A stretch of 64,000 bases of DNA from Rhodospirillaceae bacterium (GCA_018401495.1 JAGYJX010000020.1:121866-185865), one strand, 5' to 3'. Shown: positions 36,548 through 45,911, numbered from the stretch's first letter. Program-made: numbers and translations. Notes: generated by a model from the sequence alone, not told the origin.

Positions 36548-37852
36548 GACCCGTCCGCCGGCACCGGCGCCTCGATCTTCGGCGACCAGCGCCAGCACGC
36601 GGCCGCCGGGTCGATCGCGATGCCGCCGAGCCAGCGCACCGGCGGCCGGCAGGCCAGCCAGTCGACACGGCGGTCGAGCACGTCCTCGCCGTCGTAGGTC
36701 AGGACCAGCCGACGCTCTGGCCAGGGCCCGTCCGCGCTCGCCGGATCGACGGTGAACGGCGGTCGCGCCGCCGCGGCCATCGCCGTCAGGATCGACCAGA
36801 ACAGGGTGTCGCCGAGGAAGGGCATCGGCTCGGTCTCGCGGTGCAGGGTCTGGAACAGCGCGCCGGCGGTCGCCGGCCCCCGGCGCAGCGCCGCCAGCGC
36901 CTGGCGCTCGGTGAAGCCGAGGCCGTCGGTGGTCCAGGGCAGTTCCTGCAGGTAGCGGCGCACCGCCGGGGCCATGGTCGGCAGTTCCGGCGTGCCGGCC
37001 GCGGCGATCTTGTGCAGGGCGCTCGGGTCCGGCTCGCGCAGCGCCGTCCAGACCTCGGTCCCGAGGGCGAACTGGGTGTCGACCACCGGTTTGCGGGTCG
37101 ACCACAGGCTGCGCAGCTCGACCGCGCTCAACTCGCCGAGCCCGGTGAACCGTTCGACGAGCGGGAACCGGTCGACGCAGATCATCTCCAGCGCCGCCGG
37201 CCGAGGCGGTTCGGCGAGACGCGCCAGGATCCGCGCGAGGATGAGCTGGTCGTAGGGGTCGTGCTCGAACCAGAGCACTACCCGTTCGTAGCGCCCGGCG
37301 CTCGCCAGGCCGCTGGATTCGGCGTCGAGGCGCGCGAGGGCGTCGGCTTTCGTCAGCCCGCAGGCATCCGAGAGGAACGCGGCACGGGTGGCCCGCAGGT
37401 CGCCGTTCCCCGGCACCGGGCCCAGGCAGACCGGGTCGGACACCTCCAGGAAATCCCCGACGAAGCCGGCCTGCGCCAGTCGTTCGCGGATGTCGGAGCC
37501 GCAGCGGACGTGCAGGGTCGTCCGGTCGCCGTCCGGTGCCGGGCCGGGGCCGGCCAGGGCGCGGCGGGCCTCCGCCAGGCGCCCGGCGTGGGCCACCAGC
37601 GCCGGCCAGCTCGGCAGGCCGTGCTCCCGGGCGATCACCAGTTGGGCGTCGTCGAGATGGGCGTCGCTCGGCGATCAGGACGCTGTCCGGCACGCCGGCG
37701 GCGCCGGGGTGGTGGGCGCGCAGCCGGCTGAGCGCGTCGCGGTCGCCGGTGGCGATCGCCTGCTGCAGCGCGCGGGCCCGTAGCCGCTCGGCGTCGAGGT
37801 CGAGCGGGCGCGGGTCGTCGGAACTGGTCGGCGCGGGCGCGAGGACGGGCAT
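36544..37852 (-). CDS. DUF1835 domain protein, frame broken
   Basis: About 436 residues. The N-terminus (MPVLAPAPTSSDDPRPLDLD; RARALQQAIATGDRDALSRL) and DAQLVIAREHGLPSWPALV form a short ankyrin-like leader typical of the family. The DUF1835 domain follows with LHVRCGSDIRERLAQAGFVG, FLEVSDPVCLGPVP, VVLWFEHDPYDQLILARILA and FTGLGELSAVELRSLW. DUF1835 has no assigned activity. The first ATG (37852) has GAGAGAGG 6 bp upstream; a frame change near 37665 splits leader and domain. It is coupled to glsA by stop/start overlap. Confidence 0.75.
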
Positions 37853-38073
37853 GGCGACCTCTCTCGGATCGGACCCGGCTCGACATCCGGCGGCCTGGGC
37901 CGATGCGGCGCCGCCGGCTCGGGCGATCACTGATTTGAACGCTATCGGCGGGAGCCTTCCGGTTCAAGCCGGGTTGTTGGTGGTTGGCAGCCGGCCGTGG
38001 CTGCGGGATCGTGGCGGTGTTGGTCCGTGGCCGCGGTGCGACCGTCGACCGAACCGGACCTCAGGAGGTTTGA

Positions 38074-38827
38074 ATGACGTACTGCCTAGGGATCGCCCTG
38101 CCGGCCGGCCTGGTGCTGGCGTCGGATTCCCGCACCAACGCCGGCGTCGACCAGATCGCGACGGTGCGCAAACTGTCGCTGTTCGAGAACTCCGGCAAGT
38201 CGGTGATCGCCCTGTTGGGGGCCGGAAACCTGGCGACGACCCAGGCGGTGGGGACCATCATCCGCCAGAACCTGGAGACCGCCGACCCGCTGCGCGATCT
38301 GTTCGCGCTCGGCTCGATGTTCGAGGTGGCGCAGCTGGTCGGCACGGTGCTGCGTGAGGTGCTGGCGCGGGACGGCGACTTCGTGCGCCCGTTCGGCGAC
38401 CCCGGCGCCAGCTTCCTGGTGGCCGGCCAGGTCGTCGGCGAGCCGCCGCGGCTGTTCCAGATCTACACCGCCGGCAACTTCGTCGAGGCGACGCCGCGCA
38501 ACTGCTTCCTGCAGATCGGCGAGACCAAGTACGGCAAGCCGATCCTGGACCGCAGCGCTGCTCGACGACACCAGCCTCGGCGAGGCCGCCAAGCTGGCGC
38601 TGCTGTCGTTCGACGCCACCATCCGAAGCAACCTGTCGGTCGGGCCGCCGATCGACATGGTGTGCTACGAACCGGACAGCTTCAGCTTCTCCAACCTGTC
38701 GAAATTCACCGACGACGATCCGTTCTGGATGGAGCTGCGCCGCGGCTACAGCGAGGGCCTGCTGGAGGTGGTGCGGGGGCTGCCCGTGCCGCCGCTGGCG
38801 AACCGCGACCGGCCGATGCGGGAATGA
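38074..38827 (+). CDS. Anbu-type proteasome-like peptidase, frame broken
   Basis: Reconstructed length is about 250 residues, normal for the family. The N-terminus MTYCLGIALPAGLVLASDSRTNAGV is diagnostic for Anbu, a self-compartmentalised relative of HslV and the 20S proteasome: Thr2 would be the N-terminal nucleophile after Met removal, with Asp18 and Lys33 as the partner residues. Later segments (FGDPGASFLVAGQVVGEPPRLFQIY, TKYGKPILDR and DDTSLGEAAKLALLSFDATI) follow the family to the end (DDPFWMELRRGYSEGLLEVV). A frame change lies near 38563. In most genomes Anbu sits with transglutaminase, alpha-E and ATP-grasp genes; none is found nearby here. Its substrate is unknown. The gene has AGGAGG before the ATG. 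Confidence 0.88.
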
Positions 38828-38900
38828 CGACTGGCGTCCGGGTGCTATAGGCTCGGATGGGTTCGGCGCGCCCTCCGAGTTTCGTCGGCGTTGGCGCCGG

Positions 38901-38965
38901 TGGAGCGTCGGGTGGGTCCCGGGTCGCCGCTGCGCGCCGCCCGGGATGACGACAGGGTGTGGGGG
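38901..38965 (+). repeat. Dispersed repeat, copy 1
   Basis: A 65-base unit beginning TGGAGCGTCGGGTGGGTCCC is present here and again, base for base, at 39138-39202. The related copy at 46857-46925 is in the opposite orientation. Part of the unit (CCCGGGATGACGACAG) is mirrored at 39053-39069 (CTGTCGTCACCCCGG), so copies can form stem-loops. The 38828-39209 gap holds nothing else that I can recognise as a gene. Confidence 0.85.
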
Positions 38966-39137
38966 GCGAGCGCCGGGACGCCGAGTACGTGCGGGTCGGT
39001 GTCGACCACCACCTCCGCCTTGGCAAGGCCAGCGATCGCGTCTTCCCCCTCTCTCTGTCGTCACCCCGGACGAGCGCGCCTCGCGCGATCGAGCCGGGGC
39101 CTACGGCGCGACGGCGGTTGGTCGGTAGCGGCGTCGA

Positions 39138-39202
39138 TGGAGCGTCGGGTGGGTCCCGGGTCGCCGCTGCGCGCCGCCCGGGATGACGACAGGGTGTGGG
39201 GG
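39138..39202 (+). repeat. Dispersed repeat, copy 2
   Basis: Identical over 65 bases to copy 1 at 38901-38965 and in the same orientation; it ends 7 bp before the stop codon of the Lrp-type regulator gene. The location, close to the ends of two converging genes, is usual for REP-like intergenic elements. Confidence 0.85.
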
Positions 39203-39209
39203 CGACGGG

Positions 39210-39689
39210 TCAGCGCCGCGCCGCCAGCCGCATCGCGGTGTCGAGCGGGTGGGCGGTGGTGACCTTGATGCGCTCCATGGCGAACCGCGAGGTGACGTTC
39301 TTGAGCGGCGCCGCCTCGGTCAGCCGTTTGTAGAAGCCGTCGAACGCGGCCATGTCCGGCACCACGACGCGGAGCTGGTAGTCGATCTCGCCGGCCATCC
39401 GGTAGAACTCCATGACCTCCGGCATCGCCGCGACCGTGGCGGCGAACCGGTCGCGCCATTGCGGGGTGTGGTCGGCGGTCTCCACCGACACGAACACCGT
39501 CAGCCCGAGGCCGAGCGCCTCCGGGGCGACCAGGGCGACGCGCCCGAGCAGCACGCCCGACTGCTCCAGCTTGCGGATGCGTTTCCAGCACGGCGTCGGC
39601 GACAGCCCGGCGCGGTGAGCGATTTCCGCCACCGACAGGGTGGCGTCCTCCTGCAGAGCCGCCAGGATCTTGAGGTCGATAAGGTCCAT
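39210..39689 (-). CDS. Lrp/AsnC family transcriptional regulator
   Basis: 159 residues, intact. Start MDLIDLKILAALQEDATLSV leads into the N-terminal helix-turn-helix (AEIAHRAGLSPTPCWKRIRK, LEQSGVLLGRVALV). The C-terminal RAM/ligand domain reads LTVFVSVETADHTPQWRDRF, VMEFYRMAGEIDYQLRVVVP and FYKRLTEAAPLKNVTSRFAM. Such regulators respond to amino acids or their derivatives. An in-frame extension upstream to 40004 is long, basic and unlike the family, so ATG 39689, with GGGGAAG before it, is the better start. A dyad at 39719-39741 lies 30 bp upstream and may be an autoregulatory site. The divergent neighbour is the sulfur locus. Confidence 0.92.
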   Translation of the reverse strand: MDLIDLKILAALQEDATLSVAEIAHRAGLSPTPCWKRIRKLEQSGVLLGRVALVAPEALGLGLTVFVSVETADHTPQWRDRFAATVAAMPEVMEFYRMAGEIDYQLRVVVPDMAAFDGFYKRLTEAAPLKNVTSRFAMERIKVTTAHPLDTAMRLAARR

Positions 39690-39718
39690 CCCGCGCTTCC
39701 CCGTAGTGCGTCGCAACA

Positions 39719-39741
39719 CGCGAGAATTATCGTCTCTCGCG
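39719..39741. promoter_or_regulatory. Inverted repeat upstream of the Lrp-type gene
   Basis: CGCGAGA-ATTATCGTC-TCTCGCG is a perfect 7-9-7 dyad 30 bp before the regulator start, in an AT-rich section of the intergenic region. The placement fits an operator bound by the Lrp-type protein itself or by a regulator of the divergent sulfur genes. Confidence 0.4.
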
Positions 39742-39903
39742 CATGGGAAAATCAGCACAAATCTTCTGCCCAGAGCATCAACAAAAGTTTTCCCGGCTCT
39801 TGCCCGTGGCCGGCGTCTTGGTAGCGTAAGTGGTCGACGGCGCGAGCTGCCGACCGCGGGATTTGATGGAGCAGCTTGCGCCGCGACAACAAGAGCTAAA
39901 GCG

Positions 39904-39922
39904 CCACGAAGTGTCTTCGTGG
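39904..39922 (+). promoter_or_regulatory. Leader hairpin upstream of the sulfurtransferase
   Basis: CCACGAAG-TGT-CTTCGTGG is a perfect 8-bp stem with a three-base loop, followed by a smaller CTCC-GTAACC-GGGAG stem that overlaps the ribosome site of the short ORF at 39946. It has no T-run, so it is not a standard terminator. It may be part of a 5' leader that affects translation of the short ORF. I could not match it to a known riboswitch. Confidence 0.4.
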
Positions 39923-39945
39923 GCTCCGTAACCGGGAGTGACGCG

Positions 39946-40023
39946 ATGACGGCGAGTTGTTTCCTTTGTCCATCTGGCCCGTTGGCTGCTGTGGTTTCCG
40001 CCACGCCGGCCCAGGAACTCTGA
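39946..40023 (+). CDS. Possible Cys-containing leader peptide (25 aa)
   Basis: An ATG with GGGAG 7 bp upstream opens a 25-codon frame beginning MTASCFLCPSGPLAAVV. It has two Cys codons near its start and ends 86 bp before the exported sulfurtransferase gene. A leader peptide that stalls or reads differently when cysteine is scarce would make sense ahead of sulfur genes, and Cys-rich leader peptides are known ahead of sulfur operons in mycobacteria. Homology cannot be judged at this length; the good ribosome site and location are the only support. Confidence 0.35.
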   Translation: MTASCFLCPSGPLAAVVSATPAQEL

Positions 40024-40109
40024 CCGGTCGAGGACGACGTCGCCGGGCCGACGGCAGAGCCGCGGCCGCCCGCTTCCCTTCCGACCTGACATCTCGAAGG
40101 AGATCGACG

Positions 40110-41031
40110 ATGACGTTACGTGCATCCCTGCGTTCGGCGACGGTCGCCGTGTGCGCCCTGTGGGCCTCCGGCGCCGCCGCGTCGGACTTCCTGGTCGACA
40201 CCGCCTGGCTCGAGGCCAATCTGAACGATCCCCGCACCCGGGTGATCGAGGTCAGCGTCAACCCCGGCGTGTTCGAGCGCGGCCACATCCAGGGTGCCGC
40301 GAACTTCGTGTGGCACACCGACCTGGTCGATCCGGTGCGCCGCGACATCGCCTCGCGCGAGGCGCTCGAGCGCCGGCTGCGCGAGGCCGGAGTGGATGCC
40401 GACAGCACGGTGATCCTGTACGGCGACACCAACAACTGGTTCGCCGCCTGGGGTCGCCTGGATCTTCGACATCTACGGCGTCCAGAACGTCAAGCTGCTC
40501 GACGGCGGCCGCAAGAAGTGGGAGGCCGAGGGCCGGCCGCTGGCGACCCGGCCGGCGACCCCGAAGCCGGGCTCCATCGTCCTGGCCGAAGCCAACACCG
40601 CGCTGCGCGCCCGGCTCGGCGACGTGGTTGCTGCCGCCGAGAAGCGGAGCGACGTCGCCCTGGTCGATATCCGCTCGGCCGACGAGTACAACGGCAAGGT
40701 GATCGCGCCCGCCGGCGTGCAGGAACTGGCGATCCGGGCCGGTCATGTCCCCGGCGCGGTCAACGTGCCCTGGGGTGCGGCGGTGGCCGCGGACGGCACC
40801 TTCAAGCCGGTCGAGGAACTGCGCAAGATCTACGCCGCCCAGGGGATCGACGGCTCGAAGCCGGTGATCACCTACTGCCGGATCGGCGAGCGGTCGAGCC
40901 ACACCTGGTTCGCGCTGAGCAAGCTGCTCGGCTACGACGTCCGCAACTACGACGGCTCCTGGACCGAGTACGGCAACTCGGTCGGCGTGCCGGTCGTCAA
41001 CGTCGCCGGCACGGTCTGGACCGGGCAGTAA
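40110..41031 (+). CDS. Exported sulfurtransferase with two rhodanese domains, frame broken
   Basis: About 306 residues, AAGGAG 7 bp before the ATG, N-terminal signal peptide (LRSATVAVCALWASGAAAS). The N-terminal rhodanese-like half reads LVDTAWLEANLNDPRTRVIE, GHIQGAANFVWHTDL and VILYGDTNNWFAAW. After a frame change near 40455 the second half continues IYGVQNVKLLDGGRKKW and ends with the active-site loop YCRIGERSSHTWF, the Cys being the persulfide carrier. It should transfer sulfane sulfur, for example from thiosulfate, in the periplasm. The YeeE/TsuA-type transporter gene starts 81 bp downstream, so together they form a thiosulfate-use unit. Confidence 0.9.
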
Positions 41032-41075
41032 GTCCCGTCCGGCTTCACGCATCGTACGGCTTCACGAAACCACAT

Positions 41076-41106
41076 GGCGCGCGGGAGACCGCGCGCCTAA
41101 CTTTTT
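41076..41106 (+). terminator. Intrinsic-terminator-like hairpin before the sulfur transporter
   Basis: GGCGCGCGG-GAGA-CCGCGCGCC is a perfect 9-bp stem with a GAGA loop, followed by TAAC and five T residues. It lies between the sulfurtransferase stop and the transporter ATG, ending only 7 bp before that ATG. It could end the upstream transcript or act as an attenuator for the transporter. Confidence 0.7.
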
Positions 41107-41112
41107 CGGACC

Positions 41113-42297
41113 ATGACCGACCTCACCGCTCCCTCCGCCGCTCCCGGCGCGTCGCGCCCGGTCGCCGCCATCCTGGTCGCCGCCGGCCTGCTCGGCCTCG
41201 CCCTGCTGCTGCCCGAGCGCGATGGGCTCGGCCGGCCGCTGCCGCTGTCGCTGATCCTGGGCGGCGCCTTCGGCGTGCTGCTGCAGCGCTCGCGGTTCTG
41301 CTTCTTCTGCGTCACCCGCGACTTCCTCGACGGGCGCGATGCCCGCGGCCTGCTCGGCATCGTCGCCGCGCTCGCCGTCGGCCTGCTGGGCTACCACGCC
41401 CTGTTCGGCGCCTGGGTTCCGGTTCCGGCACCCGGGCGGCTGCCGCCGGACGCCCATATCGGGCCGGTGTCCTGGGTGCTGGCGGTCGGCGCCTTCGCGT
41501 TCGGGGTCGGCATGGCGGTCGCGGGCTCGTGCATCAGCGCCCATCTCTACCGGCTCGGCGAAGGCGCCGGCGCCTCGCCCTTCGCCCTGGTCGGCGCCGC
41601 CGCCGGCTTCGGCCTCGGCTTCCTCACCTGGAACCCGCTCTATCTCGCGGCGATCCAGGAGGCGCCGGTTGTCTGGCTGCCGAACGTCCTCGGCTACGCC
41701 GGCTCGCTGGCGGTGCAACTCGGCGTGCTGGCGGCGCTGTCGCTGTGGCTGATGCGCTTTCCCTGGCCGCGCGAGGCGCCGGCCGCGGGCGCCTTCGAGG
41801 CGGTGTTCCGGCGCCGCTGGCCGGCGCATCTCGGCGGCGTTCTGATCGGCGCGCTGGCGACGGTGGCGTATTTCCGGGTCGGCCCGCTCGGCGTGACCGC
41901 CGAACTCGGCTCGCTGGCGCGCACCGCCGCCGACGGGGCGGGCCTGCTGCCGGGCCGGCTGGAAGGGCTCGACAGCCTTGCCGGCTGCGCCACCGCGATC
42001 AAGGAGACGCTGCTGTCGCGCAACGGCGTGTTCGTCGGCGGGCTGGTGCTCGGCGCGTTCGCCGCGGCACTCGCCGCCGGCGACTTCCGGCCGCGGGCGC
42101 CGCGCCGCGCCGAGATCCTGCGCGCCCTCGGCGGCGGCGTCCTGATGGGGTGGGGGGCGATGGTGTCGCTCGGCTGCACCGTCGGCGTCCTGCTGTCGGG
42201 GATCATGGCCGGGGCCCTGTCCGGCTGGGTGTTCGCGGCGTTCTGCCTCGCCGGCCTGTGGCTCGGCTGGCGCGTCCGGCAGCGCCTGGAGCGGTGA
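41113..42297 (+). CDS. YeeE/YedE family sulfur (thiosulfate) transporter
   Basis: 394 residues, intact, with about ten membrane helices. The family cysteines lie in LLQRSRFCFFCVTRDF (C63, C66), GMAVAGSCISAHLYRLGEG and GAMVSLGCTVGVLLSGIMAG, as in TsuA, where Cys residues in the pore pass thiosulfate across the membrane. It follows the exported sulfurtransferase. Unusually, the ATG has no Shine-Dalgarno-like sequence, because the terminator hairpin and its T-run occupy the position. A downstream start would remove the first helix, so ATG 41113 is kept. Confidence 0.9.
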   Translation: MTDLTAPSAAPGASRPVAAILVAAGLLGLALLLPERDGLGRPLPLSLILGGAFGVLLQRSRFCFFCVTRDFLDGRDARGLLGIVAALAVGLLGYHALFGAWVPVPAPGRLPPDAHIGPVSWVLAVGAFAFGVGMAVAGSCISAHLYRLGEGAGASPFALVGAAAGFGLGFLTWNPLYLAAIQEAPVVWLPNVLGYAGSLAVQLGVLAALSLWLMRFPWPREAPAAGAFEAVFRRRWPAHLGGVLIGALATVAYFRVGPLGVTAELGSLARTAADGAGLLPGRLEGLDSLAGCATAIKETLLSRNGVFVGGLVLGAFAAALAAGDFRPRAPRRAEILRALGGGVLMGWGAMVSLGCTVGVLLSGIMAGALSGWVFAAFCLAGLWLGWRVRQRLER

Positions 42298-42421
42298 GGG
42301 CGGGCGCCGACACCGTCGCCGGCCGATCACGAGTGTCTTGTATACTCGGGGCTGGGCGAGCGCCCCGGATATCGTCTAGCTTTCGGCGCGACCGGTGGTT
42401 CCGCAATCCAGGAGGCATGAC

Positions 42422-44780
42422 GTGAACGCTTTGTTCGACGAGACGGAACTCGCCACCATGAAGTTCGGCGTGGGCCAGCCGGTGCCGCGCAACGAGGATC
42501 CGACGCTGCTGACCGGTCGCGGCAGCTACACCGACGATCTGAACCGCGACGGCCAGGCCTACGGCGTGTTCGTCCGCTCGAGCGTGGCGCACGGCGTGCT
42601 GAACGGGATCGACGCCTCGGACGCGCTGGCGATGCCCGGTGTCCTCGGCGTCTACACCGGGGCCGATCTGGACGCGGCGGGCTACGGCCGGATCCGCTGC
42701 GGCGTGCCGCTCAAGAACGCCGACGGCTCGGAGATGCGCAACCCGATGCGCCCGGCCTTCCCGACCGACAAGGTGCGGTTCGTCGGCGACCCGGTGGCGA
42801 TCGTGGTCGCCGAGACCCCGGACCAGGCCCGCGACGCCGCCGAGGCGGTGATGGTCGACATCGACCCGCTGCCGGCGGTGACCGACGCCAAGACGGCGGC
42901 CGCCGACGGCGCGCCGCAGCTCTACGACGCGACGCCGAACAACGTGGTTCTCGACTACTTCTACGGCGACCGTCCGGCGGTCGCCGAGGCGTTCGAGAAG
43001 GCGGCCCACGTCACCCGCCTGGAGATCGTCAGCAACCGGGTGATCGTGTCGGCGCTGGAGCCGCGCGCCGCCATCGCCGAGTACGACGCGGTCGACGGCA
43101 GGTGGACGCTGCGGGTCGGCTCCCAGGGCGCGTTCGGGCTGCGCAACCTGCTGGCCAAGGACATCCTGAACGTCGACCCGTCGAAGGTCCGGGTGCTGAC
43201 CGGCAACGTCGGCGGCTCGTTCGGCATGAAGGCGTTCGTCTACCCGGAATACCCGGCGCTGTTCCACGCCGCCCGCGCCCTCGGCCGGCCGGTGAAGTGG
43301 ACCTCGGATCGCTCCGAGAGCTTCCTCGCCGACCAGGCGGGGCGCGACCACACCATGACCGCCGAGCTGGCGCTCGACGGCGACGGCGCGGTTCCTGGCG
43401 GTGCGGATCACCGGCTACGGCAACATGGGCGCCTATGTCGGGCAGGTCAGCCCGATGATGGCGAGCCTGAACATCGTCAAGAACGTCACCAGCATCTACC
43501 GGGTGCCGGCGATGGCGGTGGCGACCAAGTGCGTGTTCACCAACACCTCGCCGGTCAGCGCCTACCGCGGCGCCGGCCGGCCCGAGGGCAACTACTACAT
43601 GGAGCGGATGATCGACACCGCGGCGCGCGAGCTGGGCATCGACCCGGTCGAGCTGCGGCGCCGCAACCACATCCCGGCCTCGGCCATGCCGTACGACACC
43701 TGCTCGGGCCTGACCTACGACAGCGGCGAGTTCACCCTGCTGATGGACCAGGCGCTGGCGTTCGCCGACTGGGACGGCTTCGAGGCCCGCCGGGCGGAGA
43801 GCCGGGCGCGCGGCAAGCTGCGCGGCCGCGGCATCGGCGACTACCTCGAGGTCACCGCCCCGCCGCAGAACGAGATGGGCGGCATCCGGTTCGAGGCCGA
43901 CGGCACGGTCACGATCATCACCGGCACCCTCGACTACGGCCAGGGCCACTGGACGGCGTTCGCCCAGGTGCTGCACTCCAAGCTCGGCGTGCCGTTCGAG
44001 AAGGTCCGGCTGCTGCAGGGCGACAGCGACGAGCTGATCGCCGGCGGCGGCACCGGCGGCTCGAAGTCGATCATGGCCAGCGGCGCCGCCATCGTCGAGG
44101 CGAGCGACAAGGTGATCGAGGCCGGCCGGAAGATCGCCGGCCACCTGCTGGAGGCGGCGGTCGCCGACATCGAGTTCCGGCGCGGCCGGTTCGCCATCGC
44201 CGGCACCGACCGCTCGATCGGCGTCATGGAGATCGCCGAGAAGCTGCGCGCCGGCATCGCCCTGCCGGACGACGTGCCGCGCAGCCTCGACGTGAAGCAT
44301 GTCCACGAGGGCGCCCCGTCGGCGTTCCCGAACGGCTGCCACATCGCCGAGGTCGAGATCGACCCCGACACCGGCGTGGTCGAGGTGGTGCGCTACCACA
44401 TGGTCAACGACTTCGGCACGGTGGTGAACCCGATGCTGGTCGAGGGCCAGGCCCATGGCGGCATCGTCCAGGGCATCGGCCAGGCGCTGATGGAGCGCTG
44501 CGTGTTCGACGCCGACGGCCAGGTGCTGACCGGCTCCTACATGGACTACGCGGTACCGCGGGCGACCGACGCGCCGTTCTTCCGGCTCGAGCCGCACTCG
44601 GTGCCGGCGACCACCAACGCGCTGGGCGCCAAGGGCTGCGGCGAGGCCGGCTGCGCCGGCTCGCTGCCGTCGGTGATGAACGCCGTGGTCGACGCCCTGT
44701 CGGAATACGGCATCCGGCACATCGACATGCCGGCGACGCCGGAGCGGGTGTGGAAGGCCATCCAGGAGGCGCGTGGCTGA
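42422..44780 (+). CDS. Form-II CoxL-like molybdenum hydroxylase large subunit, frame broken
   Basis: About 786 residues, the usual size. The GTG start is 6 bp after AGGAGG, and the start MNALFDETELATMKFGVGQP leads to the aldehyde oxidase/xanthine dehydrogenase N-terminal domain (NEDPTLLTGRGSYTDDLNRD, AMPGVLGVYTGADLDAAGY). The Mo-pterin part has NVGGSFGMKAFVYPEY, the form-II motif AYRGAGRPEGNYYMER, TAPPQNEMGGIRFE, GGGTGGSKSIMASG and the catalytic Glu in GAKGCGEAGCAGS. The frame changes once near 43393. The FAD and [2Fe-2S] subunits (coxM, coxS) that normally flank it are absent. The form-II group oxidises aldehydes or aromatics more often than CO, so the substrate is open. Confidence 0.88.
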
Positions 44781-44878
44781 GGGCGCCGGTTGCGCGTCGA
44801 AGCCGGGTTGGCGAACGGCGAAAAACAGGCGATGGTCCCCGCGCCGCGGTAGTGGCGGCCGATGGGAGGGACGACGCG

Positions 44879-45202
44879 ATGCGCGCAATGGCGATGCTGC
44901 TGATGATCGGGGTGGCGGTGGCGGCTTTCACGGCCCGTCCGGCGTGGGCGCAGACCGCGGGCGGTGCCGCGCAGCCGGCGGCGGCGGCCGGCCTCAGCGC
45001 CACGGCACCCGAGGCCGTCCCGGACGACGAGATCGTCCGCACCATGTACATCATGACCGGGGCGATGGCCGGCTACATGTTCGCTGTCATGCCGGTGACG
45101 ATGTCCGCCGTCACCGCCGCGCTGGCGAGCGGTGCCGCCTCGATGTACGCCTACGACTACATCCTCGGCCCGGCGGCCAAGGCCGATCCGACCGCCCGCT
45201 GA
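44879..45202 (+). CDS. Small exported or membrane protein of unknown function
   Basis: 107 residues with GGGAGGG before the ATG. A signal peptide (MLLMIGVAVAAFTARPAWA) is followed by an alanine-rich stretch and then a hydrophobic section, IVRTMYIMTGAMAGYMFAVM and TMSAVTAALASGAASMYAYD, that could form two membrane helices. It begins 98 bp after the CoxL-like gene, on the same strand. I recognise no family. It might be a membrane partner of the molybdenum enzyme, but nothing shows this. Confidence 0.55.
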   Translation: MRAMAMLLMIGVAVAAFTARPAWAQTAGGAAQPAAAAGLSATAPEAVPDDEIVRTMYIMTGAMAGYMFAVMPVTMSAVTAALASGAASMYAYDYILGPAAKADPTAR

Positions 45203-45205
45203 CGG

Positions 45206-45889
45206 TCACTCGCGCAGCATGTAGGCGAGTGTGTAGGTCTGCCGGAACGACGGCCTGAAGCCCAGGCCGGCCGCGGCGACCATTGCCTCGATCTCTTCGG
45301 CCGCGCCGGCCAGCGAACCGCCGTCGTAGGACTCGACCACCACCACGCCCTCCGGCGACCGCTCGCCGGTGGCGCTGCGCATCTTGCGCTCGTTGGTCTC
45401 GGTGCGGGTGACGCTCGGGTCGCAGATCCCGACATGGGCGCCGACCACGCCGGCGTCGTGCAGGCCGGCGATCCGCTCCACCAGCGCCGCCGCGGCGGCG
45501 CTGTCCTCCGGCTCGCCGGTGCGCTCCAGGCGGACCGTCAGCACCGCCCCGGCGTAGCCGTTCTCGGCCCCGGCGGTGGCCACGCAGCGGCAGGCGCCGC
45601 GGGTGAAGCCGCGGAACGCCGGCGCCATCCGCCGGGTCCACTCGGTCGGCGCGTTCAGGCGTTCCAGATAGGCGGGGCTGTTGAACACCGACAGCTCGGC
45701 GCCTTCGTACAGGGTGAAGCAGCGGTGCTCGGGGGCGTCGTCGCTCATGTAGCGCCGGCCCGCCAGGAAGCCCGGAATGCCGACCCGCTCGGCCATGTGC
45801 TCGTAGGTGTGCCAGCGGTGCCAGTCGGCCTCCATGGCCGGGTCGATGTCGTGCCAGATGGCGAGGAACGCGCGCGTCCGACGCAGCAT
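45206..45889 (-). CDS. Uncharacterised two-domain EthD-like protein
   Basis: 227 residues, intact, with GGAGG 6 bp before the ATG. Two similar halves are visible: FLAIWHDIDPAMEADWHRWH, TYEHMAERVGIPGFLAGRRY near the N-terminus and LTVRLERTGEPEDSAA plus GVVVVESYDGGSLAGAAEEI near the C-terminus, as in dimeric alpha/beta-barrel families. A Trp/His-rich segment in the first half could bind a ligand or haem. No enzyme activity is known. It lies 22 bp upstream of the AroE-like gene on the same strand, so the two may be co-transcribed. Confidence 0.6.
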   Translation of the reverse strand: MLRRTRAFLAIWHDIDPAMEADWHRWHTYEHMAERVGIPGFLAGRRYMSDDAPEHRCFTLYEGAELSVFNSPAYLERLNAPTEWTRRMAPAFRGFTRGACRCVATAGAENGYAGAVLTVRLERTGEPEDSAAAAALVERIAGLHDAGVVGAHVGICDPSVTRTETNERKMRSATGERSPEGVVVVESYDGGSLAGAAEEIEAMVAAAGLGFRPSFRQTYTLAYMLRE

Positions 45890-45911
45890 GGAAGCCTCCG
45901 TGTTGGTTTGC

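Noticed and set aside
39890..39960. SAM-type riboswitch ahead of the sulfur genes
   Set aside because: AGCTAAA and paired stems recalled SAM-II, but the order and conserved core do not fit.
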